Origin: Thecaphora thlaspeos
Lineage: Eukaryota > Basidiomycota > Ustilaginomycetes > Urocystidales > Glomosporiaceae
Length of the DNA stretch: 64,000 bases
Reading direction: 5' to 3'
Assembly: GCA_900291925.1 (NCBI GenBank)
Contig: UWYS01000016.1
Span: forward strand, 496,001-560,000
Shown here piece by piece: positions 1 to 11,590 of the stretch; position 1 is the stretch's first letter, and each line of letters starts with the position of its first letter. The notes under the pieces were generated by a model, which was not told the DNA's origin, searched no databases, and saw only the letters and a list, made by a program, of their open reading frames with translations. Both the position numbers and the translations under genes were made by a program.

Positions 1-735
1 AAGGGACGCATCGACGACTCGTTGAGCTATGAACATGGACAACCGCAAACCATACCTGCACACGTCGCTATTCGGCACGTTCCCAGCTGGCGGTGAAGCG
101 TTTCTCTTCCCATCCTTCATCATCCGTAACACGACTACCTTTCTATGTGCCGCTATTTTGACGTTTTGTCTTGGTCTTTTAGAACGGTACGTTACCATCC
201 TTTTTTTCCTTGGTCCTCGTTTGCGACGGTAAAACAAAGACAAACGAGAACGACATACTGATGATAGAGAATACGACATGGTACAACAGCTTCCTAACAT
301 ATCGCTTGGATACAGAACGAAGACCAAGCAAGGCAAGAGCAGTGTCTCGAACCATGGTGTTCTTCGTCGCTACGTTGGTACGGTATCTCCTCATGATCAT
401 TTCAATGGGGATGGATTGGTTCGTGTTACTCGTCATTGTGTCGTCGCTTAGTATCGGTCAGTTATGTATCGAGTTGAGGAAGAGTACACCAAAGAGGGAG
501 AGGGGGGAACATGTTTTACTCAATAGGGTCGAAACTGTCGAGGAGGAGGAGGACGGGGAGGAGGATGTGGGTGAGATGGGCAAATTCGTAGGGACAGAGA
601 GATGAGAGATAGGTGGACACAATCGTGGCCGTATTGGAAGGTGTCTGTAAGGGACGGTGGTTGAAAGGCATGATGGAGACTTGCGTTGGTAGAAATACAG
701 GTTGATCGGTCGTTGGTATGTGCGAGGAGGGGACA
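1..735. other. No gene supported (left edge, downstream of PRP38)
   Basis: Only short open frames of up to 131 codons occur here, on both strands, and none has a recognisable domain. The base composition is visibly lower in GC than in the neighbouring genes. It probably holds the 3' flank of PRP38 and possibly the flank of a gene outside the window. A purine-rich GAGGAGGAGG stretch lies near 540-565. Confidence 0.5.
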
Positions 736-1968
736 TCAGCCCCTCTCTGGCGACTTTGGTGCGTGACCGTTCGCTCCTCCGTTGGCCTCTCCATTTGCCT
801 TTGCTGCTCCTCCTCTACGATCAGACAACGTTATCGAGGACGGCGTTCTCCCTGCTCCTTCTGCGTCTGGCGCTGTCGTCGCCGATGGGCCCTCTGCGTC
901 TTGCGTCTCTGCCTGCCCCTCTCCCTCATCACCTTGTTCGTCCGTAAGTTCCTGCGATGCATACGCCACCTCTTCGCCCTTTGCGTCCGGCTCTCCCTCT
1001 TCTCGGCCGTCTGCTCGCGCTGCCTCTGCAGCAGCCTCCTTGAACCTCTGCTGCTGCTGCAACCTCATCTCTCTGATCTTTGCTGCTCGTTGTGTGCGTC
1101 GTTTCATCTCTCTTCTCACGCCGGCCGCTGAATCGTCGCTTCCGCCCGTACTCTCTTCGCCGTCGTCGCCACCGTTTGCGTCGAGGGCGACTTTGCCGTG
1201 CAGCAGGACGTCTTCGAGTTTGGATGCGCGCGGTGCCAGTCCTTCGGTCTCTTCGAGCACGTCTCTACGGACGAGGCGTGGGAGGACGACTTGGCACACT
1301 CGTTCTTCGGTGAGGAGAGAGTCGATGAAGACGTCCATGTAGGTTAGGCTGTAGGTGCCGGCTGGCGGAGAGGCGGTGGCAGCAGGAAAGGGAGCAAGGC
1401 GGGAGATTGACGGTTAACGCGAGCGCCTGATGACAGACGGGGACGCGGAAGGACCGACGTGATGGCGACTCACTCATGTCCCTGTGCCGCAGCTTGCGGT
1501 AGTCGTCGAGGAGGGGTTCGAGCAGCTCAAAGACTTGGATGGCTCGGAAGGTGAGGCGGACGTACATGGCCGCCAGGGCGCGTAGATATCTGTGTGGCGA
1601 TGCGAGGGAAGGGTATGCGAGTACGAGGTTACACTCTGGACGCTTCGCTGGGCGGACGCGGGCGCAGGGCAGGGGACGCACTTGAACTCGGCCGCATTGA
1701 GGTACTCGAGCACGATGTCCCTCTCTGGCTGGAGCTGGAGCATCTTTTGAAGCAGGCATAAAAAGGGGCTCGGTCGTTGGAGGCCGTAAGTGCCTCCGAC
1801 GTACTCGAGGTCGAGTGCACGGTCGATGATGGATTCGGCGGTGAGGGCAAAGCAGTGCTCCTTCCAGAAGCGCGAGTCGTAGATGCGCGAGCGGATGGTC
1901 TTTTCGACGAGGAACTGCGGGTTGGTGCCGTGGACGTTGAGGTAGCCGCGGAGTGTGCGGTTGGCCAT
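736..1968 (-). CDS. PRP38: Pre-mRNA-splicing factor Prp38
   Basis: Component of the spliceosomal tri-snRNP/B complex, needed for spliceosome activation in the nucleus. Three exons on the minus strand: 1968-1682, 1589-1474 and 1361-736, coding for 342 residues. The start at 1968 opens the family's N terminus (MANRT followed by GTNPQFLVEKTIRSRIYDS). The PRP38 fold fills about residues 1-190, with landmarks KMLQLQPERDI, YLRALAAMYVRL and SLTYMDVFIDSLLTEERVC. The last acceptor is placed at 1362-1364 because the nearer CAG at 1349-1351 would put an in-frame stop into the exon, while the chosen one gives the fungal GTYSLTYMD stretch. The tail, about residues 190-342, is low-complexity, first basic and then acidic, as is common for the family. 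It starts head to head with the dynein intermediate chain gene. Confidence 0.95.
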
Positions 1969-2214
1969 GCTGGGCGGAGGGGTGGGGTGGCAAGGTGAAG
2001 AGAGGGGCCAGGCGGGAAGGCGCAAGGCGCAAGATGGGGGGGATGGAGAGTGGTGGGGCGGGAGAGCGAGGTTGGAGAGCGAGGTTGGAGAGCGAAGGAC
2101 AACGAGCGAAAGAAGACGAGCGAAGGAAGACGAGCGAAGGAAGACGAGAGTCTGACTCGCTCCACATCGCCGAGAAAGAAAAGAACAAAAAGAGGGCGGG
2201 CAGGCGTGGATGCT

Positions 2215-2370
2215 TCTCGTGCGTGTCAGCGCGAGCCAGGGTCAGAGGGCAACAGCTTCTCTCTTTCTCGTGCGTGTCAGCGCGAGCCAGGGTCAGAGGG
2301 CAACAGCTTCTCTCTTTCTCGTGCGTGTCAGCGCGAGCCAGGGCCAGAGGGCAACAGCTTCTCTCTTTCT
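2215..2370. repeat. 51-bp tandem repeat, three copies
   Basis: Three consecutive copies of a 51-bp unit begin near 2217, 2268 and 2319. They are almost identical; the third copy has GGCCAGAGG where the first two have GGTCAGAGG. The unit contains TCGTGCGTGTCAGCGCGAGC. It lies in the leader or promoter between two divergent genes and not in a coding region. Confidence 0.9.
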
Positions 2371-2424
2371 GTGCGCGCGACCGCGCCCGCCGCCGCGGCA
2401 CCAACCCTTGCTTGTCCACCTGCG

Positions 2425-2532
2425 CCACCCGCCACCGCCACCGCCACCACCACCACCACCACCACCTCATCGCTCTTCCCCATCTTCCTCGCCGTCCTCG
2501 CCGTCCTCGCCGTCCTCGCCGTCCTCGCCGCC
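2425..2532. repeat. CCA/CCG run followed by a 9-bp CTCGCCGTC repeat
   Basis: A (CCG/CCA)n stretch at about 2425-2466 is followed by about five copies of CTCGCCGTC up to the start codon at 2538. On the transcribed strand this gives a pyrimidine-rich leader for the dynein intermediate chain mRNA. Confidence 0.8.
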
Positions 2533-2537
2533 TAACC

Positions 2538-5009
2538 ATGTCCTACATCGGCGAAGCAAGGCGCAAGGCCGAGATCGAGGCAAAACGCGCCAAGCTCGCC
2601 GATCTCAAGCGCGCACGCCTCGAGCGCGAACAGCGCCTCCAGGCCAACCCCGCTTCCTCCGCCTGGAACGCTAGCAGGGTGAGGCACTGCATCGCTCCTC
2701 CCAGGCGCATCCCCACCCCCCTGATCCCGTGCCATGTGGGCCCTCAAGGCCGCCGCCTCTGACCTCTTCCCCCGCTCTTCCCCTGCCCCCGCAGTCTGAA
2801 ACGCCCACGTCGCGCAAGGACCTCGACGACCTCGTCTCGTCCCTCGTCAATGCAAACACACTCAACCGCACGCAACGATCCTCCGTCGTAGGATCAGACT
2901 TTTCGCCCGCATCCCCCGGAAAGAGCGCAGCAGCGCCATCCTCCAGCGACTTTGGCGGCTCAGAGGCCGAGGCGGGCGCATATCACACCGCAACCCCTGC
3001 CACCACGCCTCTGCACAGAGACGAGTGAGTCCAACGCCGCCCGCAGCTGACCCAGCTGACGTATGCGCTGACGCTATCGAATCTCCCCCGATCTGCCTGG
3101 TTCCCTCGCCGTGCTCGCCCGCCGCGCAGCTATTCCTCCTCCTTTGCACCGCCATCCGCACCCGCACCCGCCTACGTCCCTGAGCTCATCGACGTCGAGA
3201 CCGAGCTCTTCGAGTTCCCGCAGCGCGAGCGCGTGTATTACACCAAAGAGGTCCAGACGGCCACGTTCGACGATGCCAACAACGCCAGCGGCCAGCCATC
3301 GGAAGCGCCCGGTGGCGTAGGCTCCGAGGCGCGCGACGCCAAAGCAGAAGAGGTAATCCGCGCAAAGATCCTAAAGGAGCAGGCCGATGAGGCCGCCAGC
3401 CGCCGCCGCGAAGAAAAGCTCGAGCGCGAGATCGAGGAACAGCTGCGCGAGCTCACCGACGAAGAGCGCCTCGCCATCTATGGCGCGACCGACTTTAGCG
3501 AGTTTGTCGAGCACAGCAGCAAGATTGTCGAGCGCGCCCTCGCCGACACGTACGACTACATGAAGGACTACACCATCACCCGCGACGGGCTCGGCGAGAT
3601 CCACGAGGGCCGCCAGCTGCGGCTGGTCCGGACCTTTGGCGACGACAAGGGCGTCTTTGCCAACCGGAGCATCACCGACCTCGACTGGTCGACGCAGCAC
3701 CCCGAGTTGTGCGTCGCCAGCTACAATCGCAACGACATGGCCAACGACGATCCAGACGGCCTGGTGGCCGTGTGGAACCTCCACCTCAAGGAACGCCCCG
3801 AGTTCACCTTCCACGCTCAGACCGACGTCCTCTCGGTCCGCTTCTCGCCCTTCCAGCCCAACCTCGTCATCGGCGGGACCTACTCTGGCCAGATCTTGAT
3901 CTGGGATACGCGCGCGCGCGCGCTCCCGGTGCTCAAGACGCCCCTCTCTGCGGCGGGCCACACCCACCCCGTCTACGCCCTCAACCTGGTCGGGACGCAG
4001 AACGCGCACAACCTTATCTCGGCCTCGACCGACGGCAACGTGTGCTCGTGGACGCTCGACATGCTCGCGTCGCCGCAGGAGACGATGCTGCTGCTCAAGC
4101 CGTCCCATCCAAAGACGGACGAGGTGGGCGTGACTACGCTTGCGTTCCCCGACCAGGAGACGACCAACTTCTGGATCGGCACAGAGGAGGGCAACGTCTA
4201 CCCTGCCTCTCGCTACGATCGCGCGTCGCAAAAGGCCGGTCTCAACACCAACGAGGTGTACCGAGGCCACTCGGCGCCCATCATGGGGCTCCACTTCCAC
4301 CCGCTGAGCGGGACGGTGGATTTCAGCGATCTCTTCCTCAGCTCGTCGATGGACTGGACCGCGAGGCTGTGGCGGGTCAAGGGCGGTAACGCCGTCGTCA
4401 AGGGAACGGGGGCGGGGGCGGCCGTACCCAGCTCGAGCAACAGCGGTAGCACATCGACGGCGGCGACAGCGGCAGTAGCGACGGCGACGAGGGGTGATCC
4501 GAGCGCAGCGGCCTCCGGAGGGGCAACGGACCTCGGACCCGTCCTGTGCTTCGAAGAGTCGTCGGACTACGTGTACGACGTCAAATGGCATCCTATCCAC
4601 CCGGCCGTGTTTGCCCAGGTGGACGGAAGCGGACGACTGGACGTCTACAACCTCAACATTGACACCGAGGTGCGTGACCGACCGTCTTGGCCTCAATGTA
4701 CGAAGCATTACTGACACCCAACTCCCTCGTTGGACCTGCCAGCGTCCTTACCAAAGCACAACGACCCCAACAGGTCGAGCGGTCAACAAATTGGCGTGGG
4801 ATCGAAAAGAAGGTAGACGAATCGCCGTAGGAGGCGCAGACGGCAAGGTATACGTCTACGATACGGGCGAACTCTTCTGCAACCCGACCGAAGAGGACTT
4901 TAAAGAGTTTCAATCGACGATGGCGTCGCTGTTGAGAAGAGATGATGGGGCGGTAGGCTCGGGCGGAGAGGGGACGTTGCCGGCAAGTTTGGATGGACCG
5001 GGTCGTTGA
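2538..5009 (+). CDS. DYNC1I: Cytoplasmic dynein intermediate chain (WD40)
   Basis: Subunit of cytoplasmic dynein that links the motor heavy chain to light chains and to dynactin, for minus-end-directed transport and nuclear positioning. Exons 2538-2678, 2795-3024, 3130-4669 and 4743-5009 give 725 residues. Residues 2-40 are a charged helix (ARRKAEIEAKRAKLADLKR), the conserved N-terminal dynactin-binding coiled coil. A Ser/Ala/Pro linker follows, then YYTKEVQT near residue 160, a hallmark of the family, and a second charged helix. WD repeats run from about residue 245 to the end, e.g. HPELCVASYN, LVIGGTYSGQILIWDTR and NLISASTDGNVCSW. The last exon supplies the final blade (AVNKLAWDRKEGRRIAVGG). 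A low-complexity Ser/Thr/Ala insert (about residues 550-590) interrupts the propeller. Family assignment is firm. Confidence 0.95.
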
Positions 5010-5181
5010 GTCGCTCGGTGTGAGGCAAGGATCGAGGACGAGCTTGGCGTCTATCTTTGCGGATGCGGGCTTCCTATGATACAGAGGGGGGGGGAGGGGA
5101 TTTCGTTTTCGACTACAACGATAGAGTAAAGGGTCCACAAGGGAACCTGGACCATCTCCTCCTAACGATGGTGCGGTCCAC

Positions 5182-6237
5182 TTAGTGCTCCTCGACGACG
5201 GCGCCATCATTGGTGACCTCAAGGAACTTTACGTCGCAGGTGATACCCTCCTTTTCGAACTCGACACAGATTGTCTTGGAGATGTTCTCCTGATTCTCAG
5301 TTGCGAGGGCCAAGATGGTGGGACCAGCACCGCTGAGGCAGATACCCAGCAGACCTGGATGGGAGTTGGGCGTGACGCTGGATAGGATCTGTGGAAGGGC
5401 CGGGATGAGACGCTTTCGGTAGGGTTGGTGAACTTTATCCTGCATCGCTTGGAAGATGAGGTAGGGATCGGGTGGACTGCGCGTCAGCGCCGTGGTGAGG
5501 ACGGCGAGACGTTGAAGGTTGAAGACGAGATCCGACTTGGAGTACGTGTCCGGAAGAACTCGGCGTGCCTTGGCGGTGGAGACTTGGAAACGAGGAATGA
5601 TGGCAATCACTTTGATCTCTTGGGCCCAGCCGAAACGGATGTAGTGGCCGATTCCACGCGGTGGCGAAGGTGGGTTGGAACCCCACCCTTGACCGGCATC
5701 TGACGGGTACTCGGGTAGCACTTCGGAGAGAGGTACGTCCTTTGCCTCTCGATCTTGCGGAGACAGCTCGAGGAGATAGCTGCCGACGAAACCTCCCATC
5801 AGTGCGGCGGTGACGTTGTCCGGGTGTCGTTCGATCATGAGGGCATGGTCGAGCAGACGGTCCTTGGACAGCTTGAGATCGCCCAGCGTGTTGCCCAGCA
5901 GGAGACCGGCGACGACGGCAGCGCCCGAAGAGCCAAGACCGCGACCAAAGGGGACCTGGTTGTGCACGTCGATCGAGACGCCGCGAGGGAAGTGCGAGAT
6001 GCCGTTGGAGCGCAGGACGTAGAGCGCAGTGCGAGTCGTCAAGTTCTTGTAAGGATCCAGCGGGGCGTCCGAGGAACCCGTGCCGGTGTAGGCGAGCGTG
6101 GGCGCAGCATTGGTGGCGGACGAGGAGACGGCCACGTTGAGAGTGAGATAGAGGGAGAGCGAGAGGCCCACAACGTCGAAGCCTGGCCCGATGTTGGACG
6201 ATGTGCAGGGGACCTTGATGGTGAAGCTGCGAGACAT
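5182..6237 (-). CDS. THR1: Homoserine kinase (GHMP kinase)
   Basis: ATP-dependent phosphorylation of L-homoserine to O-phosphohomoserine, the penultimate step of threonine synthesis in the cytosol. Uninterrupted frame of 351 residues, a usual length for the fungal enzyme. The N-terminal VPCTSSNIGPGFDVVGLSL is the homoserine kinase signature. The GHMP phosphate-binding loop PFGRGLGSSGAA lies at about residues 96-107, and the C-terminal glycine-rich motif GICLSGAGPTI near residue 310. The start at 6237 is the first Met of the conserved N terminus. No intron is needed. It lies downstream of the BAG gene on the same strand, with about 570 bp between them. Confidence 0.96.
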   Translation of the reverse strand: MSRSFTIKVPCTSSNIGPGFDVVGLSLSLYLTLNVAVSSSATNAAPTLAYTGTGSSDAPLDPYKNLTTRTALYVLRSNGISHFPRGVSIDVHNQVPFGRGLGSSGAAVVAGLLLGNTLGDLKLSKDRLLDHALMIERHPDNVTAALMGGFVGSYLLELSPQDREAKDVPLSEVLPEYPSDAGQGWGSNPPSPPRGIGHYIRFGWAQEIKVIAIIPRFQVSTAKARRVLPDTYSKSDLVFNLQRLAVLTTALTRSPPDPYLIFQAMQDKVHQPYRKRLIPALPQILSSVTPNSHPGLLGICLSGAGPTILALATENQENISKTICVEFEKEGITCDVKFLEVTNDGAVVEEH

Positions 6238-6811
6238 GGCGACGTGAGTTGGGTGGGTGAATGGGTGAGATTGTGGGGAGTGCCTGGGAGGGGAGGAGAT
6301 GCAGTTTCTGTTGGAAAAACGACAGGGAGGGCAGACGCTGGGACCGGGTTGGAGGCCCTTGCTTCAAGTTGGATTGGAGGGAGGCGAGCAGGTGGTGTCG
6401 ATGGTGGTGAGAGGCAAGGCGGCATGACAAGGGCGCGAGGGCTGCCTTGGCTCGAGCTTTGGCCCTCTCTCTGTTTTGACAGAAGAGTTGGCCCGCGCGC
6501 GCCCCGGTATAAGGCCTCGTCTTTCTGACTCGACGCCCGCCTTCCGCCTTCCGCCTTCCGCCTTCCGCCTCACCGGCGGCGCGCTTCTTTTCTTCTGGCC
6601 TCGTTCGCACGGCTGCCGTCGTCCCCGCTCAGTGTGATTGCACCGTCAGGCAACGCCACAGCTCCTTGCTTGCCCGCTCACGCAGCGTCGCTCCACTCAT
6701 TCGCCTAGGCCGGCTGCGGGACGTGATCATGGCTCTATTTGTAAACATGCTGCACTCGTCGTCTAGCCCGGCCTCGGCGATCATCGCGCGCCTCTGTCTA
6801 TACCTGCATCG
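6238..6811. other. Intergenic: THR1 promoter and BAG gene 3' flank
   Basis: 574 bp between two minus-strand genes. It holds a tandem CTTCCGC repeat at about 6538-6570 and GC-rich sequence. I see no gene. The open frames that cross it are extensions of the THR1 shadow frames. Confidence 0.5.
6538..6570. repeat. 7-bp tandem repeat CTTCCGC
   Basis: About four to five consecutive copies of CTTCCGC lie roughly 300 bp upstream of the THR1 start. On the THR1 sense strand this is a GCGGAAG array. Confidence 0.8.
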
Positions 6812-7812
6812 CTATGGCGGCCTGACACCCTTGGCCTTGGCCTCGCTCCAAGCGGCGTCGAGGCGGTCGAGGTGGTTTTGGACGTCGCGCACGCCCTGCT
6901 TCCTCGCCGCCCTCGTCCCCTCGCTGTTGACCTGGACGCCGTCGAGCGCGAGCAGCTGCCTCAGCAGCATCTCCGACGTCCTCCGGTGCGAGTTGGCAAT
7001 CTCTGTCGGCGTCATCAGCTTCTTCTCGCCCGCTTCCGCCTCCGCGGATGCCGCCGCGCCATCGCCGGCGTTTGGTGGCGGTGCCGGCGCCGCCGAACCG
7101 TCTTGTATCGTCGGCACAGACGAAGAGGACGAGGCCGGGGCCGAAGGCAATGCCTTGACGCTCTTTTCAAACAGCTCCACCTCGGGGAACAGATTGGTCC
7201 TCGACTCGCTCAGCGCCTCGTTGATGCGCGCCATCAGGCTCTCTTCGCTTGTGTCGTTCTCCTTTTCCTTTTTGGCGCGCGCCTTTCGCTCGCCCTCGCT
7301 CATCGCGCCAAGCGCCGGCGCCTTGGCGCCCACCTTGTCGCCCTCCGAGCCGGCGCCGCCCGCCGTGCCGACGAGGATGAGACGCGAGCCTTCCCGGATA
7401 CCGTATTGGGCCAGCGTCGAGCGGTCGTCCTTGAGGATCAGGCCAGAGTGGATCAGCTTGACCTGTTCGTAGGGGATCGAGGTGATCGACGAGATCTCTT
7501 GCTTGAGGTGTCCTAGCGTCACCGGGGTCGGGAGCTTTGGCAGGACGATCTGCATCCTGCATGGAGGAAGGCAAGAGATGGAAGGACGCGGCAGGAAGAG
7601 GGGAGCGGATCAAAGGTCGGTCAGCACGGTGACTGGAGCCTGACCAAGCGGCGCGGTAGAGTTCGTAGCGTAAAGCCTCACCTCTCGCGGCCCCAGACTA
7701 CCTCGACCCTGCGGATAGGCCCGGACGCCTGTGCGCCACCGCCACTGCTATGGCCGGCCTGGCCAGCCATGGTGCTGTTGAACTTGTTCCACTGATTCGA
7801 GAACCACGACAT
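6812..7812 (-). CDS. Ubiquitin-like plus BAG domain co-chaperone (BAG1/Snl1-type)
   Basis: Predicted Hsp70 nucleotide-exchange factor. BAG domains bind the Hsp70 ATPase domain and release ADP. Two exons, 7812-7682 and 7556-6812, give 291 residues with a phase-2 junction. The first exon encodes MSWFSNQWNKFNS and VEVVWGRE. The second begins in the ubiquitin-like fold, about residues 36-110 (LPTPVTLGHLKQEISSI, VKLIHSGLILKDDRSTL). A Ser/Ala/Gly linker follows, then a helical region, about residues 200-290 (TPTEIANSHRRTSEMLLRQ, NHLDRLDAAWSEAK), that fits the BAG bundle. There is no membrane segment, unlike yeast Snl1. It diverges from the ubiquitin-eS31 gene, so a chaperone cofactor and a ubiquitin source share an upstream region. 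Confidence 0.85.
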
Positions 7813-9200
<1,388 letters not shown>

Positions 9201-9901
9201 ATGGCGGCCTCGGCCATCCGCTTGGAGCACTTGGCAGTGCTGTCGGCTGGTGAGGGGGGAGGTGGTGAAGGAGCAGCTCTTTCTCTTTCTCGACACCTCT
9301 CCTCGCAGTAGCTATCGCTTCTTACCTGCACACACACCACATCCCTACGCCATGCTCACTAGATCAAGGCTATGCCCCAAGCCCTATTCCCTCTGTCTCT
9401 GTTCGAACCTTGGGTCTCCCTCTCTTTTCCTTTGTAGCGCGCTCTTGCATGTCCACGTCGCGATCGAATGAGAAGGGCCGATGGAGGTTCTGCATGGTTC
9501 ACCCTCTCTTGCGTGCGCTGCGTTCCATGTTTGTGTGTCTACCCCGGTCTCGCTCGCCGTTGGCTTGTGTCGCAGGGCGGCAGGCAGAGGGCGGGAGCCC
9601 ATTTCTACTTTGTGCCTGCCTGCGCCTCTTGCGCACTTTTTCCTCGTTGCAAGTGAGAAGGGATTGAGCTGAATTCTGGGATGCCGTCAAAGCGTTGCAC
9701 TGCTGACCTACTTCACAGTTGACACCACGACATACCAGCTCGAACTGAAGGCTCTATCGTTCAAATGCGATGCGACCTGCATCCACATTGGCCGAGACCG
9801 GTCGGATCGGATTGCGAACTCTGCTTTAATTACTCTCTAACTGCACACCACTTGAGATGCTTGCTATGCAACAACAAGGAGGATGGGATGGTAGAGCAGG
9901 A
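9201..9901. other. Convergent intergenic region between eS31 and CCDC124/Lso2
   Basis: 701 bp of 3' flank shared by two convergent genes. It is T/C-rich and has only short open frames without domains. No gene, RNA or repeat that I can support. Confidence 0.5.
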
Positions 9902-11078
9902 TCAATCTTTGAGACGCTTTTCGGTGACTTTGCGCTTGGTCTGGAGGGCTGCGAGCTTTTCCTCCTTTGTAGCATCGTATGTGACCGTTAGCTGGTTGAA
10001 GGGATTGTCCGGGTGTTTCTGTTGGATGGCGCAGCGAGAGAGTAGGGGAGGGGAGGGGGTTAGTGGGTGATGCAGAGGTAGGTAAGAGAGAGAGAGAGAG
10101 AGGGAGAGGGAGAGGGAAGGGGAGGGGAGAGGGAGAGAGGAGGGAGAGAGGATGGCTTACCTGGAATTGCTTGTAGAGGAGGTCGTGGTATTGGTTCAGG
10201 CGGAGACCCTTGTACTGTTGCATCGCCGACAAGAGAGAGGGGGAGAGAGAGAAAGAGCACAAGGTGCGGTTTTGTTGGTCAGTATGGTGTTGCCGACGTT
10301 ACGCCGGTACAAGCCTCGCGCTCGAGGTAGAAGGAGGTGGGCCCGTGGCGCAGACAAGGGCGGCGTATATTGCACTCACCTCCTGCTTGACGATCGGCAG
10401 CTCCCTCTCCTTGTAGGCCTCAAAGGCGGCCTTGAACCTCCTCTCTGGATGCCTCTCAATCTGACCGGCAGCGGCGCCCCTGGAGGCGCTGTCGGACTTT
10501 TCGTTGACGAGCGTCATGGCATCGAGGGCATCGTCGAGGCTGCTCGCGGTGAAGCTAGCGATGGCGTCGTCGATCCCGGGAGCGGCGGGAGCCTTTACGG
10601 CGGAAGGCTTCTTGCCTGCCCTTTTTGGGCCGCCGCCGCCGCCGCCGCCGCTTGCCTTGTTGGTGCTGGGGGTGTTGGCGTCATCCTCGGCCTCGAGGGC
10701 GGCCTTTTCGGCCTTTTTGCGGGCAGCCTCGGCGGCCTTTTCAGCCTTGACGTCGACGGCCGACTTGCCCTTGGCTCCCTTGTCCCACTCGGCGGCTTCG
10801 GCTGCCTCGGCCATGGCGGCGGCTTCGACGGCCTTCTTGTTTTCGTTGTCGGCCTTTTTGGCGCGGCCGGATTCCTTGTTTGAGTTGCCTCCTGTGGTTG
10901 TCGAGGCGAGGGGGTGGAGTGAGAGGCAGTGGGAGGCGGGAGACGAGGGCGAGGAGAGGTCAAGCAGCGGACGGTGTCAGCATGGCTGTGGTGGTCAGAC
11001 GGGGCGTGAGGCGATGGGATGTGAGGGCAGTGGCGATGGTGGTGGTGATGGCACGTGCTGCTTACCCTTTGCCGGCAT
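9902..11078 (-). CDS. LSO2: CCDC124/Lso2-family ribosome-associated protein
   Basis: Homologues bind the ribosomal intersubunit region and tRNA sites of idle ribosomes and help them restart after stress. Four exons on the minus strand: 11078-11066, 10891-10380, 10214-10161 and 10018-9902; 231 residues. The first coding exon is only 13 nt (MPAK plus one base). Residues 5-110 are a Lys/Ala/Glu helix (AEKAAEAARKKAEKAAL) with a poly-Gly insert near residue 90. The family signature is at the C-terminal side: IDDAIASFTA, then RHPERRFKAAFEAYKE, ELPIVKQEYKGLRLNQY and HPDNPFNQ. The exon joins restore this stretch exactly as in CCDC124. Longer than yeast Lso2 and similar in length to human CCDC124. It starts head to head with the Bud27 gene. 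Confidence 0.9.
10088..10150. repeat. GA-rich microsatellite in the last intron of CCDC124/Lso2
   Basis: An imperfect (GA)n and GGGAGA run lies inside the 142-nt intron at 10019-10160. On the sense strand it is a long polypyrimidine tract. Confidence 0.85.
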
Positions 11079-11590
11079 GATGTGTAGAAGGTGTGGGTGT
11101 GGGTGTGGGATGGGTTTGTGGAAGTGGGAAGTGGGGAAGTGGGAAGTGGGGAAGTGGGAAGTGGGAAGTGGGGAAGTGGGAAGTGGGGAAGTCGGAACTC
11201 GGAACTCGGAAGCGAAAGCGGTCAACAAGAAACGACACTCTTATTCGATCAGATACAGCCAAGAGTAATACAATTACGTACAGTACAGTCTTGAGTGTTA
11301 CAGAGGGAAAAGTGGAGGCGGCGCCTTCTTTTGGCTTCTCCCTTTTGGCCCCGGCTTTGGCCGACGCGGCGCGCGCGCCCATCCTTTGCCTTTGCACCAC
11401 CATCACACCACCTCCCGCCAACCATCGCACACCCCTTCCTGCTGACGCCATACACCCGCTCATACCCTCGCACACCCACAGTCCACCCTCTACATCCGCC
11501 CATCGTCCTCGCGAGCAGACTACATCTCCCTCCATCCATTCCGCGCTCCGCCTGTAGCCCTGGTACCTAACCACCGCTGCCACAATCACA
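11079..11590. promoter_or_regulatory. Shared upstream region of CCDC124/Lso2 and Bud27
   Basis: 512 bp between divergent start codons. The half next to CCDC124/Lso2 carries a GGGAAGTG tandem array. The half next to Bud27 is C/T-rich up to its start codon. No gene is seen in it. Confidence 0.55.
11111..11210. repeat. Short tandem array of GGGAAGTG-type units
   Basis: At least seven imperfect copies of a 7-10 bp unit (GGGAAGTGG, GGAAGTG) run from about 11111 to 11190, followed by GAACTCG repeats to about 11210. It begins some 35 bp upstream of the CCDC124/Lso2 start codon. The complement reads CACTTCCC, an ETS-like purine/pyrimidine motif; any regulatory meaning is inference. Confidence 0.85.

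Larger units (their letters stand above)
1969..2537. promoter_or_regulatory. Shared promoter region of PRP38 and dynein intermediate chain
   Basis: This 569-bp gap separates two divergent start codons, so it must carry both 5' ends. It contains short (CGAAGGAAGA)-like purine repeats near 2100-2150, a 51-bp tandem repeat, a CCA/CCG run and a 9-bp repeat directly before the plus-strand start. Open frames crossing it only arise because the 51-bp unit is a multiple of three. Confidence 0.6.

Noticed and set aside
210..605. 131-codon plus-strand frame near the left edge, with a hydrophobic stretch
   Set aside because: No family, no supporting gene structure, and similar frames exist on the opposite strand.
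2050..2535. Open frames across the 51-bp repeat
   Set aside because: They stay open only because the repeat unit is divisible by three. They give repeated CQREPG-type peptides and lie in the leader of the dynein gene.
3371..4717. 448-codon open frame antisense to the dynein intermediate chain
   Set aside because: A shadow of a GC-rich coding exon; Arg/Val/Gly-rich without any motif.
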